DNA from: Chloroflexota bacterium | Lineage (GTDB): Bacteria; Chloroflexota; Ktedonobacteria; Ktedonobacterales; Ktedonobacteraceae | Assembly (NCBI GenBank): GCA_027316975.1 | Contig: DAHVFL010000010.1 | Span: forward strand, 1 to 24,881 | DNA: 24,881 nt | Direction of reading: 5' to 3' | Part shown: in pieces, positions 1 to 8,324 of the stretch | Position numbering within the stretch: position 1 is the stretch's first letter | How the letters are laid out: each line of letters starts with the position of its first letter | Position numbers and translations under genes: made by a program | The notes under the pieces: generated by a model | Told to the model about the DNA's origin: nothing | The model's input: only the letters and a program-made list of their open reading frames with translations | Databases searched by the model: none

Positions 1-397
1 GCATAGTACCGCGTGACTTTTTGCCAGTGGCGGGAATAACGATCGGTTGCCTTAAAGACGTTGTAGGGGTGACCGGTGTTGAAGTACCGGTTTGTACGCC
101 GGGTAGGAGGCGGGTAACTGCTGGTGACGCATTGAACGCCAGTTGTTGTGTAATGCCACCAGAACTATTCATGCCCGGAAGCTGCTGAGTAGGGTTTTCT
201 GAAGCATCTGAAGAGTATATATCGGGTGCCGGTGTGGTCGGCCCAGATACTCTAGTAGATGCCGATTGTGGCATTCTCTGTGGGAACATGGGATTGCTTT
301 CAGGAAAAGACCGTTGTTCCGCAGGAGAAAGCTGGTTGACCAACCCAGGAAGTTGTAATCCCGAAGCGCTATTCTGACTAGTATCCAATGACGACAT
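1..397 (-). CDS. Partial Ser/Thr/Pro/Gln-rich protein of unknown function (N-terminal part only)
   Basis: I do not recognise this protein. An open frame begins at ATG 395-397, has an in-frame TGA a few codons upstream, and runs open for 132 codons to the left edge. The visible part starts MSSLDTSQNSASGLQ and is low-complexity, rich in Ser, Thr, Pro and Gln, with no signal peptide or membrane helix. The last visible stretch, PIVIPATGKKSRG, is basic. It resembles the linker just before the membrane helix of the two kinases in this window (for example IVNIPVAGQPGQ), so a transmembrane segment beyond the edge is plausible but not seen. Base use and codon choice look like ordinary coding sequence here. 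An overlapping frame at 169-411 is shorter and ends in a stop. Confidence 0.55.
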   Translation of the reverse strand, partial: MSSLDTSQNSASGLQLPGLVNQLSPAEQRSFPESNPMFPQRMPQSASTRVSGPTTPAPDIYSSDASENPTQQLPGMNSSGGITQQLAFNASPAVTRLLPGVQTGTSTPVTPTTSLRQPIVIPATGKKSRGTM

Positions 398-581
398 ACG
401 AGCGACCCCAATCCATCAGGCTTGCGTCAGGCAAAATGTATCCGTATTACCTGACATTGACCATGCTTTATTACTGAGTCTATCCATTCAACTCTGTTCA
501 GTCAACCCCGCGTGAATGCTCGTAGGAAGATGGTACTTATAACCGGTGTGCCTCTTCACCACGAACATCACCCAACCAGGT

Positions 582-611
582 CTGTCATCCTGAGCGCGGC
601 GAAGGATCTGA
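582..611 (+). repeat. Half copy of the TCATCCTGAGCG dispersed element
   Basis: The sequence CTGTCATCCTGAGCGCGG followed by CGAAGGATCTGA is one arm of the palindromic element seen complete at 21764-21829 and 24050-24120. Here the second arm is missing. It lies 8 bases past the stop codon of the macroglobulin gene, so, like the 24050 copy, it sits at a gene 3' end. Confidence 0.7.
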
Positions 612-618
612 CTGACTG

Positions 619-3600
619 CTACTCAACGACCATTTTCAGCAGTCCGGGGTTGCCTATCTGTTCCTCTTTGAACATGTTGCGCACAATGACAGCCCAATGC
701 TGCGCCCCTGCCTGTTTCCTACCTGGGAGGCTGGTTATACCGACAGCAGCCAGTGGTACGCGCAGCGAGCGTTGCTCGCTAAAGTCCAGGCTGAAACGTT
801 TGACCTGCCCTCCTCCGGCGATGCGAGCCAGGGCGTCGGGTAAGCAAATGTGCGCCACCATGCCCGCTTCATAGCGCGGGACATGTATCACAAGTTCAAG
901 CGCATCGCCCACTTTGAAATGCTGCTGCGGACGCCCGGCGCGTTCCAGGCGCACTTCAACGGGTAGCACGCTTTTCAGGCTGCTCCAGTCTTCAATTACT
1001 TCTGAAGTGACCTGCGCCGCAACCACTCCTTCAATACAACGGATCGATTCGACTTTTTCGCTGTAGACCAACGCTTCAGCCAGCTTCATGCGCTGCCCGT
1101 TGATCTCCACGAGGCCGCCATCAGCAGTAGCCACCACTCCCGACCCGCGCAGGGCCAGCAGCAGCGAGAGACACGCAGCTGTATCGACTGTGCTGTAGAG
1201 ACGCCCTTCTTCATTCAACTGGCCGGTCAGATAATTGGTGGCTGCGATAGCCCTGGGCAAATCAGCAGGATGTCCGGCTGCCAGTAATGTAGCGGCGGCA
1301 TAGGCGGTCTCCTGGCGCTGCGCTACCGCCTGCCCGTAGAGATTGTAGTGCGGCGCGCGTTCTCCCACCGCGACATACACTTGCCCATCCTTTTCTTTCA
1401 GCTTTTCGCGCGCATAGGTGGCGGCTTTCTCACGTTCTCGCTGCGAGTCGCTGCGTGTAACAACCTGGTAGGCATCGTGACAATCGTTGATGCTTCCCGG
1501 CAAGATATCAATCTTATAGTACGCGGCCCCTTTTTTTGCCAGCGAGTGGATATCGCGCAGGATATCAAGCACAGCCTGCTGCTTGATGCCCGAACGTTCG
1601 GCGGCAGGCAGGTTCAGTAGATGTTTGATGCCGCCTGGCGCGTAATGCGTATCGACTTTGCCCGCCTGCCCCTCTTCTGGCGGGTACATGCAGAAACCTC
1701 CGTTTGAAAGCGCCATGCTGCGCAGGCGTTTGTGCCAGACCAGAATGGCCGCTTCATAATCTCGCGCAACCTCCACCTGTTGCAGATTGGTAATATAGCC
1801 AACGAACATGGCTAACAGCATGGAAGAGGTTTGTTCGATACAACCGAAAGGATATTTGACCGCGCCGGTCACAAAAACCTGAAATGGTCGCTCCAATCCA
1901 GGCATCGGCTTGATCTCCAACGCGCGCACCTCGCTAAGACTGGCCGACTCACCGGGTGTGAGCAGGCGCAGGCGACGCGCAATATGACGCAGTTTGCCCG
2001 GCTCGGTGATATAGCGTTCGCTGACATCGATACCCCCCTTGCGGGCATCCCGCACCGTCGCAGTAATTGCGCCAGGACGCACAGGGAAGCGCACAACTGA
2101 GCCGGATGGAATGGGCAAACCGGGCGTCACTGCACTACCATCCTCGTGGAACAGGTCTAGTATCTCGTTATCGTGGCGCACTTCAACCATCGCGCCGCCC
2201 GATGCCGCCCCAACATACAAACTGCCCGTGACCGGATCGACGGGGAAGGCAAAGGGCGACACCGCCAACTCACCATACACCGGCTGCACAGCGTTGACCT
2301 CCGTCACCACTCTTTGCCAGTCCAGCGTCTCCGGTTCAAGCGCAAAGGCCTCGATAGTGTAGCGCGTGATACTATCGCCAGGTTTGACCTCGACTTCTTT
2401 TTCACCCTGCACCATCACAATCTCGTTGAAGATCACTTCCGGGAAGGAGAGGCGAATTTTTGTGGGAGCCGGGCTTGTTTTTGACAGCTTTGTCGCCATT
2501 TCGCCGGTAGGCCCGGACGGACGGGCTAAGCTTGCCGAAGCAGGCACAATCTCCCGGTCCATTGGAGCTATACTGGTAGTCGCCATGAATTGGGGAGCGA
2601 CAGGAGGCATCGCCATCGCGTTCATCATCATGCGCGGGAACCGCGGCCCGAAGTTTTGTTGAAAGTCTGATAGTTTGCGCTCAACCTGGCCTGTTTTTGA
2701 CTGCTCGCGCCAATGGGTAAGATGCTTTTTGATACGCGCCGCCAGTTCTACCTGCGGATCGCTCCCGGCGATCAAACGCGCATCCTTCACAATCAATTGC
2801 ACCGGCACGGGTCTATCGGCTCTGGCCGTCTTGAGCTTCACGGTGATACGCTCGCCCGGCCTGGTCTCTCCTGGGGCCTCGCATTGCAATTGCAGTTCGC
2901 CGGGGCGCAGGATGGTACACCAGCCTTCCCAGGCCTGACCATCGATGAACGCGCCCAGTAACAGCACGCCATAGGGCGCGGGTACCGCCAACCGCAGCGG
3001 CTCCCCGGCTGGCAGATTTTCAAAAACCAGTTCTTTGCTGCTCGCGTGAGCGGCATCTACCACCACCACCTTGAGCATTTCGACCGGCACGCGCGGCGTT
3101 ATTTCGGCCTCGTTGCCTACTACGCGCTGCGCTACAAATGGTTCGTTGTTGCTTCCCCCGCGTGTAATATACATGCCACGCCACTGGTTCGCCTGTGGCA
3201 GTGGCAGCAGGCTGACCTGGCGTATCTCGCCCAATTCGCTGATGACCAGCGTTTCGCGCTGCTCCCGTTCCGAACCTTTCAGCGCCACGCTGGCACTGCG
3301 CTCCCCTGCAAAAATGTTCAGCGTATAAGGTCCCGCGCCCGTCAGGGTGACTACCCCCCTGCCCTGTCCCTGGCGGTTGCATTGCAGCGTCTCACGTTTG
3401 CCAACGCGCTTTCCGCGCTCCTGCAATTCTACTTCAATCTTCCCACTGTAGGGCTGACCAAAGGCGCTGATCGCCAGCATGTAGCGTAAAGCCTGTCCGC
3501 TCAAGCTCTGTTCGACAAGCTCGGCGTTCAGGGGAGAGAGGCGATATTCCGCCACCTCGAAACGGCAATCAGTCGCTTCCACACCTTGCAGGGTCGCCGA

Positions 3601-4074
3601 GTATTCTCCTTCTGGCAAGCCTTGCAGCGACCACAGGCATAGTCCATAATCATCGAGCGCAAGCGTGTAATCCGCGTAGGCGTTTCCACTCAAGCGCACC
3701 TGTAAAGTGAGTGTGGCATTCGCTTGCAGCGGCGCGGCAATCAGCAGCCGTACCGTATCACGATTGACGCGATACAACGCCTTATCGCTGGTAAGTGAAA
3801 CTAACTGTACGGCGGGAAGCGCTTTAGGGGAGAGAGTGGCGCCTGGCAGCGCGAGTTCGTCTTTACCACGAAACAGGATAGTTGATTTGATCGAACTGGC
3901 CGCTATGCCTGATAAGGCGAGCAATTGCTCCATCCCCGATCGATGCAGCCAGTTCGCTTTGAGAAACACGAACCAGTTGCCAGGCAGAACGCTATCGCCC
4001 AACTTCTCAACGAGCGAAAAATCAGAAATATGCACAGTTGGATCATAATCGAGCGGCACATTTTGTTGTATCAT
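619..4074 (-). CDS. Alpha-2-macroglobulin-like protein with CxEQ thioester motif
   Basis: Macroglobulins trap proteases: cleavage of a bait region exposes an internal Cys-Gln thioester that binds the attacker. The protein has about 1151 residues. Visible in order are an MG2-like strand motif (LTSDKALYRVNRDTV), further beta-rich macroglobulin domains, a Met/Pro/Ala/Ser-rich low-complexity stretch near residues 480-540 that fits a bait region, the conserved block IRLSFPEVIFNEI...PGDSITRYTIEAFAL, and an alpha-helical thioester domain with YPFGCIEQTSS, in which Cys745 and Gln748 form the bond. It is shorter than E. coli YfhM (about 1650 residues). ATG 4074 is preferred over TTG 4080 because GAAAGG lies 8 bases before it. 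There is no signal peptide or lipobox, unlike typical bacterial members. It is divergent from the sedolisin gene. The family assignment is firm; location and target are unknown. Confidence 0.85.
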   Translation of the reverse strand: MIQQNVPLDYDPTVHISDFSLVEKLGDSVLPGNWFVFLKANWLHRSGMEQLLALSGIAASSIKSTILFRGKDELALPGATLSPKALPAVQLVSLTSDKALYRVNRDTVRLLIAAPLQANATLTLQVRLSGNAYADYTLALDDYGLCLWSLQGLPEGEYSATLQGVEATDCRFEVAEYRLSPLNAELVEQSLSGQALRYMLAISAFGQPYSGKIEVELQERGKRVGKRETLQCNRQGQGRGVVTLTGAGPYTLNIFAGERSASVALKGSEREQRETLVISELGEIRQVSLLPLPQANQWRGMYITRGGSNNEPFVAQRVVGNEAEITPRVPVEMLKVVVVDAAHASSKELVFENLPAGEPLRLAVPAPYGVLLLGAFIDGQAWEGWCTILRPGELQLQCEAPGETRPGERITVKLKTARADRPVPVQLIVKDARLIAGSDPQVELAARIKKHLTHWREQSKTGQVERKLSDFQQNFGPRFPRMMMNAMAMPPVAPQFMATTSIAPMDREIVPASASLARPSGPTGEMATKLSKTSPAPTKIRLSFPEVIFNEIVMVQGEKEVEVKPGDSITRYTIEAFALEPETLDWQRVVTEVNAVQPVYGELAVSPFAFPVDPVTGSLYVGAASGGAMVEVRHDNEILDLFHEDGSAVTPGLPIPSGSVVRFPVRPGAITATVRDARKGGIDVSERYITEPGKLRHIARRLRLLTPGESASLSEVRALEIKPMPGLERPFQVFVTGAVKYPFGCIEQTSSMLLAMFVGYITNLQQVEVARDYEAAILVWHKRLRSMALSNGGFCMYPPEEGQAGKVDTHYAPGGIKHLLNLPAAERSGIKQQAVLDILRDIHSLAKKGAAYYKIDILPGSINDCHDAYQVVTRSDSQREREKAATYAREKLKEKDGQVYVAVGERAPHYNLYGQAVAQRQETAYAAATLLAAGHPADLPRAIAATNYLTGQLNEEGRLYSTVDTAACLSLLLALRGSGVVATADGGLVEINGQRMKLAEALVYSEKVESIRCIEGVVAAQVTSEVIEDWSSLKSVLPVEVRLERAGRPQQHFKVGDALELVIHVPRYEAGMVAHICLPDALARIAGGGQVKRFSLDFSEQRSLRVPLAAVGITSLPGRKQAGAQHWAVIVRNMFKEEQIGNPGLLKMVVE

Positions 4075-4159
4075 ATGCAAAGCCTTTCATGTGGTAAGAT
4101 TGGCGCTACAATCATAAGAGACCAATTGCATCGTAGCGAATGCCTGCGTTACCTTACAA

Positions 4160-4165
4160 TATAAT
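4160..4165 (+). promoter_or_regulatory. Candidate -10 box for the sedolisin gene
   Basis: TATAAT lies 46 bases before the chosen ATG, in the 137-bp divergent region between the macroglobulin and sedolisin genes. No good -35 hexamer is found at 16-18 bases, so this is only a candidate. A 6-bp inverted repeat, CGCTAC at 4104-4109 and GTAGCG at 4133-4138, lies upstream and could be an operator or chance. Confidence 0.3.
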
Positions 4166-4211
4166 AAACAGTTGCGCAAGCCATACTTTTATAGAAGGAC
4201 GAGAAACATAC

Positions 4212-5516
4212 ATGCAACCAGTACGCCGTATTATTTTCTTTTTCGTGATGTGCCTGCTGCTCGCGGCCTGTTCGCAAGGCGGAAGCAACGCCGGGGTTAC
4301 GCCCATCGGTAGTTCCTCAGCGCCTGTCGTGGATAATTCACCACTGCTCTGCCCCGCGCAGTTAGCAGTCCGTATCAACTGCCAGTCACCGCGTTCGATG
4401 CGCATCGCCTATGGTGTTGAGTCGTTGATGCAGCGCGGTTTTACAGGCAAAGGGCAGACGGTAGTCGATATCGTCTCTTTTGGCAGCCCGACCTTGCAGG
4501 CAGACATGGATGTTTTTGACCGGAATTTTAATTTGCCGCCCATTACGATTAAGGTGCTTGCCCCTTTCGGCGCCATTCCTTTCGATCCCGCTAACAATGA
4601 TATGAACGGCTGGGCAGCAGAAACGGAACTGGATGTGCAGGTAATTCACGCCATCGCTCCCGATGCCAATATCGTGGTGCTGACCAGCCCGGTATCAGAA
4701 ACCGAGGGCACAATCGGCCTGCCGGAGTTCTTGAAGCTGGAGCAATACGCGGTGAATAACCATCTCGGCACGATCATATCGCAAAGCTGGGGCGCGTCCG
4801 AGGTGACACTGAAAGATAGCGCGGGACAACAGGAAATACAAAAGTGGGACGCCTTTTACAAGCAGGCCACGACACAGCAGGGCATAACCTTCTTCGGTTC
4901 TTCGGGCGATAATGGTTCTACCGACTTTGCCGACCTGAAAGCGACGATTCTCTCCAAACAACCTACCACCAGCTTCCCAACCGACGATCCCTGGGTAACA
5001 AGTGTAGGTGGTACATCTTTGAGCCGCGCCGGCAATACGTCTTTTCAGGAGACAGCCTGGAACAATCGGTTTGGCGCGAGCGGCGGAGGTTATAGTGCCT
5101 TCTTCACCCGTCCGGTTTACCAGGGATGCTGCGTGAAGAGTACCTCCATGCGCGGCGTGCCGGATGTTTCCGGTAACGCCGACCCCGCAACGGGGCTGGC
5201 AATTTATACCGGTGGCTGGCAGCTCGGCGGCGGCACCAGCGCAAGCGCCCCTCTATGGGCTGCTATCGCGGCCATAGCCAATCAGATGGCAGGTCGCGCG
5301 CTTGGTTTTCTCAATCCCGCGCTCTACAAACTGGCCGGGTCAAGCTCCTACGCACAGGATTTTCACGACATTATTAAAGGCAATAATAACGAAACGGTAG
5401 ACGGTACAATCGTGCCGGGTTATGCAGCTGCGCAGGGCTGGGACCCTGTCACCGGCCTCGGCTCGCCCAACGCCGAAAAGCTGATTCCCGACCTGATCGC
5501 CGCCATGAAATCATAA
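4212..5516 (+). CDS. Sedolisin-family (S53) serine-carboxyl peptidase, predicted lipoprotein
   Basis: Sedolisins are acid-active endopeptidases with a subtilisin-like fold and a Glu-Asp-Ser triad. In this 434-residue protein the triad reads E137-x-x-x-D141 (AAETELDVQ) and S343 (GGGTSASAP), with the oxyanion-hole Asp D233 in SSGDNGS. The C-terminal calcium-site pattern (HDIIKGNN ... WDPVTGLGSPN) is present. Translation most likely starts at ATG 4212, because the result is a textbook lipoprotein signal: basic MQPVRR, a hydrophobic run and lipobox LLAAC with Cys20; AGAAGGAC lies about 13 bases upstream. The frame opens 24 codons earlier, but that extension would bury the signal. The catalytic domain begins around residue 50, so the roughly 170-residue pro-kumamolisin activation domain common in this family is absent. 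The product should be tethered outside the membrane. Confidence 0.9.
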   Translation: MQPVRRIIFFFVMCLLLAACSQGGSNAGVTPIGSSSAPVVDNSPLLCPAQLAVRINCQSPRSMRIAYGVESLMQRGFTGKGQTVVDIVSFGSPTLQADMDVFDRNFNLPPITIKVLAPFGAIPFDPANNDMNGWAAETELDVQVIHAIAPDANIVVLTSPVSETEGTIGLPEFLKLEQYAVNNHLGTIISQSWGASEVTLKDSAGQQEIQKWDAFYKQATTQQGITFFGSSGDNGSTDFADLKATILSKQPTTSFPTDDPWVTSVGGTSLSRAGNTSFQETAWNNRFGASGGGYSAFFTRPVYQGCCVKSTSMRGVPDVSGNADPATGLAIYTGGWQLGGGTSASAPLWAAIAAIANQMAGRALGFLNPALYKLAGSSSYAQDFHDIIKGNNNETVDGTIVPGYAAAQGWDPVTGLGSPNAEKLIPDLIAAMKS

Positions 5517-5569
5517 AGATAGCGTTCTGCCAGGACGATCCGGCGGATCATCCTGGCAGAGCGCTATCT
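5517..5569. terminator. Bidirectional terminator-like hairpin between convergent genes
   Basis: It begins at the base after the sedolisin stop. Arms 5517-5535 and 5551-5569 pair over 19 bp with one G-U. The interior extends with GATCC/GGATC (5537-5541 and 5545-5549) around a GGC loop. A long U-run is lacking on both sides, so it may work as a strong hairpin or 3' stabiliser. It separates the sedolisin from the PLDc_N gene (stop at 5576). Confidence 0.7.
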
Positions 5570-5575
5570 CTCTAT

Positions 5576-5833
5576 CTACCTTTGTTGGTACTGGTAAGAA
5601 TTGTAAGCTGGCTGACCGAACATCACGTAGTGGCGACGCTGGCCGAACATCAAGTACAGGAAAGAACCCAGGAACGGCACTAGCCAGATCAAGGCCAGCC
5701 ACAGCACTTTCCCGGCGGCTGAATGATCATCCTCAAAGACCATAACGGTAGCGATTATATGTCCCAGGACTGGGACGAAAACAATCACCAGAAAAAGCAG
5801 TGTATTGAATATACAACCCCGGTTTCCCGACAT
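5576..5833 (-). CDS. Small PLDc_N-type membrane protein
   Basis: This 85-residue protein has two predicted membrane helices: about residues 9-32 (IFNTLLFLVIVFVPVLG...) and 42-63 (GKVLWLALIWLVPFLGSF). The second, with the following YLMFGQRR, matches the PLDc_N pattern (W...l.l.P.lG...Y...gr) found at the N terminus of cardiolipin synthases and as stand-alone short proteins. The phospholipase catalytic HKD motifs are absent, so it is not itself a synthase. The C terminus is Tyr/Gln-rich (NSYQYQQR). The start at ATG 5833 is well supported by TGAGGAGAAG seven bases upstream. It is convergent with the sedolisin gene and separated from the upstream amidohydrolase by 130 bp. Its function is unknown. 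Confidence 0.75.
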   Translation of the reverse strand: MSGNRGCIFNTLLFLVIVFVPVLGHIIATVMVFEDDHSAAGKVLWLALIWLVPFLGSFLYLMFGQRRHYVMFGQPAYNSYQYQQR

Positions 5834-5963
5834 GTTTTTCTTCTCCTCAGAAACTATGCTTGAGCAGCAATATATTTTTTTGTGAGAGCTTCATTTTGCC
5901 GGCGCTGAATGTATTTGCTCTCGCAGGTATATACGTTTGAGGGAAGACGGTGTTGTAATTGTT

Positions 5964-7199
5964 CTAAAGTATATTCTTCACAGCACTTCCGCCTTTGAGA
6001 ACGTACTTCACATTAGCGGGGTTGACGATGCAGTTGATGTCATCGAGCACGTTGCCATCTATAATTATGAGGTCGGCCAGCTTGCCTTCTTCCAGCGTCC
6101 CGAGCTGGTCGGCGAGGCGCAGCAGGTGAGCCGCGCAGGATGTACTGGCAACGATGGCTTGCATAGGTGTCATGCCATTCTCGACCATCAATTGCAACTC
6201 GCGGCCATTTTCGCCATGTCGTCCAACACCCGAATCGGTTCCCATGGCTACTTTAACACCGGCCTGCACAGCGCGCCGGAAGCTTTGTTGGTGAGCAGCA
6301 ACGACGGAAATAGCTTTCTCGGCCATCATGGGTGGTAAAATATCGGGATGCTCTTTGCCAAACTCGACCACCGCCAGCGGCGCAACCAGTGTCGGCACTA
6401 AATAGACCTGCCGGTCGATCATCATTTCGATCAGTTCGTCCGTCAAATACACGCCATGCTCAATCGAAGCGATGCCAGCCAGAATAGCGTTTTTGATGCC
6501 CTGGGAACCTTGCGCGTGCGCCATGCAGCGTTTATCCTGCGCTCCGGCCTCGTAGACGGCAGTGGCTATCTCTTCAACCGTCAACTGCGAAGATTTTGGC
6601 GAGTCAGAAGTGGAAAGCACGCCGCCACTGGTCGCCAGTTTAATCCAGTCCGCGCCCGCGCGCAATATTTCGCGCGTGGCTTTGCGCACTTCCTCCACAC
6701 CGTCAGCGACACCGCCCGGCACGTCATAGAAACGAATGCCGAACAGCCCCATATCGATACAACACGGGTAATACCCATCGCCATGCCCACCTGTCTGGCT
6801 AATCATTGACACGGCTACCTGCATACGTGGCCCCGTCACAATGCCCCGCTCGACGGCATGTTTCAGCCCCACAGGCGCGCCTGCCGCGTCACGCACAGTT
6901 GTTACACCTGCATCGAGGGTCGCTCTCATGCGCGGAATAGTTTCCAGCAATCGCAGCGAGGGCGGCGTGACCAGGAAACGCGCAATATTGGGATACTCCA
7001 TCGCCAGGTGAACATGACAATCGATGAGGCCAGGCAGGATGCAGCCCCCACCCGCATCTATCACCGTCGCGTCACGCGGGACAGATACATCGCGTCCTAT
7101 TCGCGTAATGCGCTCGCCCTCAATGAGCAAGGTAACGCTGCTTTGTGGATCGCCGCCGCTCCCGTCGATCAGTGTTCCATTAGTAATGGCTAAAGACAT
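5964..7199 (-). CDS. Metal-dependent amidohydrolase (imidazolonepropionase/prolidase-like)
   Basis: The amidohydrolase superfamily hydrolyses amide or ester bonds with one or two metal ions in a TIM barrel. This 411-residue cytoplasmic protein has the full set of ligands: H62-x-H64 (GLIDCHVHLAM), the Lys that is usually carboxylated K187 (DWIKLATSGG), H228 (CMAHAQG), H248 (SIEHGVY) and D322 (AMGTDSG). The N-terminal beta-sandwich piece (MSLAITNGTLIDGSGG) and the C-terminal GTLEEGKLADLIIIDG return to that sandwich, as is typical. It looks closest to the Xaa-Pro dipeptidase / Xaa-Arg hydrolase-like branch, but the substrate cannot be read from sequence. ATG 7199 is chosen because AAGGAG lies 9 bases before it and the family start fits; the frame stays open 56 codons further upstream into repeat-like, Gly/Pro/Arg-coding DNA that is not expected to be translated. 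Confidence 0.88.
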   Translation of the reverse strand: MSLAITNGTLIDGSGGDPQSSVTLLIEGERITRIGRDVSVPRDATVIDAGGGCILPGLIDCHVHLAMEYPNIARFLVTPPSLRLLETIPRMRATLDAGVTTVRDAAGAPVGLKHAVERGIVTGPRMQVAVSMISQTGGHGDGYYPCCIDMGLFGIRFYDVPGGVADGVEEVRKATREILRAGADWIKLATSGGVLSTSDSPKSSQLTVEEIATAVYEAGAQDKRCMAHAQGSQGIKNAILAGIASIEHGVYLTDELIEMMIDRQVYLVPTLVAPLAVVEFGKEHPDILPPMMAEKAISVVAAHQQSFRRAVQAGVKVAMGTDSGVGRHGENGRELQLMVENGMTPMQAIVASTSCAAHLLRLADQLGTLEEGKLADLIIIDGNVLDDINCIVNPANVKYVLKGGSAVKNIL

Positions 7200-7466
7200 T
7201 GGCTGAACTCCTTGTAATTTAATGGGTATGCGTTGGTTATCATCAAACAAGAGACGAATCGCGCTGCCACGAGGACAAGCACAAGGCCCCCACCCTGCCC
7301 CACATCCGCCCCTTGTCCCTACAGGACGGGGGCGACGTTTTCGCTCCTTCCCCGATTCGGTTGGCAAACGTCATCAGGACGGGGGCATCCTACTGACTAT
7401 AAAGTATATCCATTTAGATGAGACTGGTGCAAACTCAAAAAATGGAACAAAATATCAAAAAAAGCA
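7200..7466. other. Intergenic region with a GC-rich GTCCCTACAGG repeat
   Basis: This divergent spacer between the amidohydrolase and the 7539 gene holds about 130 bp of C-rich sequence (7261-7390). It contains GTCCCTACAGG (7315-7325), an 11-mer that recurs exactly at 14471-14481 inside a kinase gene and in shortened form at 19934-19942. CAGGACGGGGGC also occurs twice, about 50 bp apart, near 7323 and 7375. I read this as remnants of a dispersed repeat. No gene is visible in it. Confidence 0.5.
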
Positions 7467-7495
7467 TTGACAAATGCTCAAGCACAGGATATACT
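7467..7495 (+). promoter_or_regulatory. Sigma-70-type promoter for the 7539 gene
   Basis: A perfect -35 TTGACA (7467-7472), a 17-base spacer and TATACT (7490-7495, five of six) predict a start near 7502 and a leader of about 37 bases. It is the strongest promoter match in the window. Confidence 0.75.
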
Positions 7496-7538
7496 GAACA
7501 TATGTTCTAAATTACTCTGACAGGGAAGTTGGTGATTT

Positions 7539-8324
7539 ATGGAAGAAATTCGTTTGTCGCAACGAGCTAATCGAACGCAGAAGGCGCGCATTACAGATGA
7601 CGACATGCTCAACGAGGGTGAGTACGACGATGCATGGCCTCGTCTGCCGTCCAGTGCGCGTCGCTATTATATGCCTGATATAAAAGCGGAGAGCGGGCGC
7701 GTCCTGGCTGATACAACATCTGGGTACGGGTCAAGACGCTCGAACAGCGATCGTCAGAGCATCCCGCCCCGGCGCAGCGCGACACAGACCAACATTCCGG
7801 CGATGCCTGGAGGCAGACCACGTGCCCCCATACTCGATGATGACAAGGCGCGCCAGACCAGCGGCTTGTTGACGGGTAGAAGAAGAGTGCGTTTCCACTG
7901 GCTGGTGTTTGTTGGTTTAGCCATGTTCGTCATGATACTTGGATGGATCGCCTTTAATGCGCTCTCGAACTGGTGGCAGATCACGCAGGACGACTGGCAG
8001 TACGGTCGCCCGCGCACCTACCAGGTAGATATGGTGGTTGGGCATAACGACTCAACGGCTAACCCCACTCACTTCATTGCTGAAAATTTGAACCGCCGCA
8101 TTACGATTATTGAAATTCCAGGAGGCGATACCTCGAAAGCGAAAATCTATTCTGGTCCTAACTTGATCGGTTCCGGCCAGGACCTGACCCCGGTCACATT
8201 GACTTTCAAAGATGTCAACGGCGATGGGAAAGTAGATATGATTATCAATGTGCAGGATGCGCGCTTCGTTTTTCTTAACCAGAATGGTCAGTTTGTTGCA
8301 GCGCCCGCCCAGAGTGGGAACTAA
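7539..8324 (+). CDS. Single-pass membrane protein with FG-GAP/VCBS-like C-terminal motif
   Basis: I do not recognise the family. The 261-residue protein has three parts. Residues 1-117 are a charged, disordered-looking cytoplasmic region rich in Arg, Ser and Pro. Residues 118-142 form one hydrophobic helix (WLVFVGLAMFVMILGWIAF). Residues 143-261 form an extracellular domain with alternating beta-strand pattern, ending in DVNGDGKVDMIINVQD near residues 225-240, a DxNGDGxxD calcium-loop motif typical of FG-GAP/VCBS repeats. Only one such motif is seen, so it is not a full propeller. With no cleavable signal it should insert N-in. The gene has its own strong promoter just upstream. AGGGAAG lies 13 bases before the ATG, a slightly long spacing. 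Its last 50 bp overlap the 3' end of the opposite-strand 8275 gene. Confidence 0.75.
   Translation: MEEIRLSQRANRTQKARITDDDMLNEGEYDDAWPRLPSSARRYYMPDIKAESGRVLADTTSGYGSRRSNSDRQSIPPRRSATQTNIPAMPGGRPRAPILDDDKARQTSGLLTGRRRVRFHWLVFVGLAMFVMILGWIAFNALSNWWQITQDDWQYGRPRTYQVDMVVGHNDSTANPTHFIAENLNRRITIIEIPGGDTSKAKIYSGPNLIGSGQDLTPVTLTFKDVNGDGKVDMIINVQDARFVFLNQNGQFVAAPAQSGN

Noticed and set aside
5937..6338. 133-codon plus-strand open frame
   Set aside because: It is antisense to the amidohydrolase C terminus, whose metal ligands are intact; no own motif.
7200..7367. 56-codon N-terminal extension of the amidohydrolase
   Set aside because: It reads through repeat-like GC-rich DNA, and ATG 7199 has a good AAGGAG and matches the family start.
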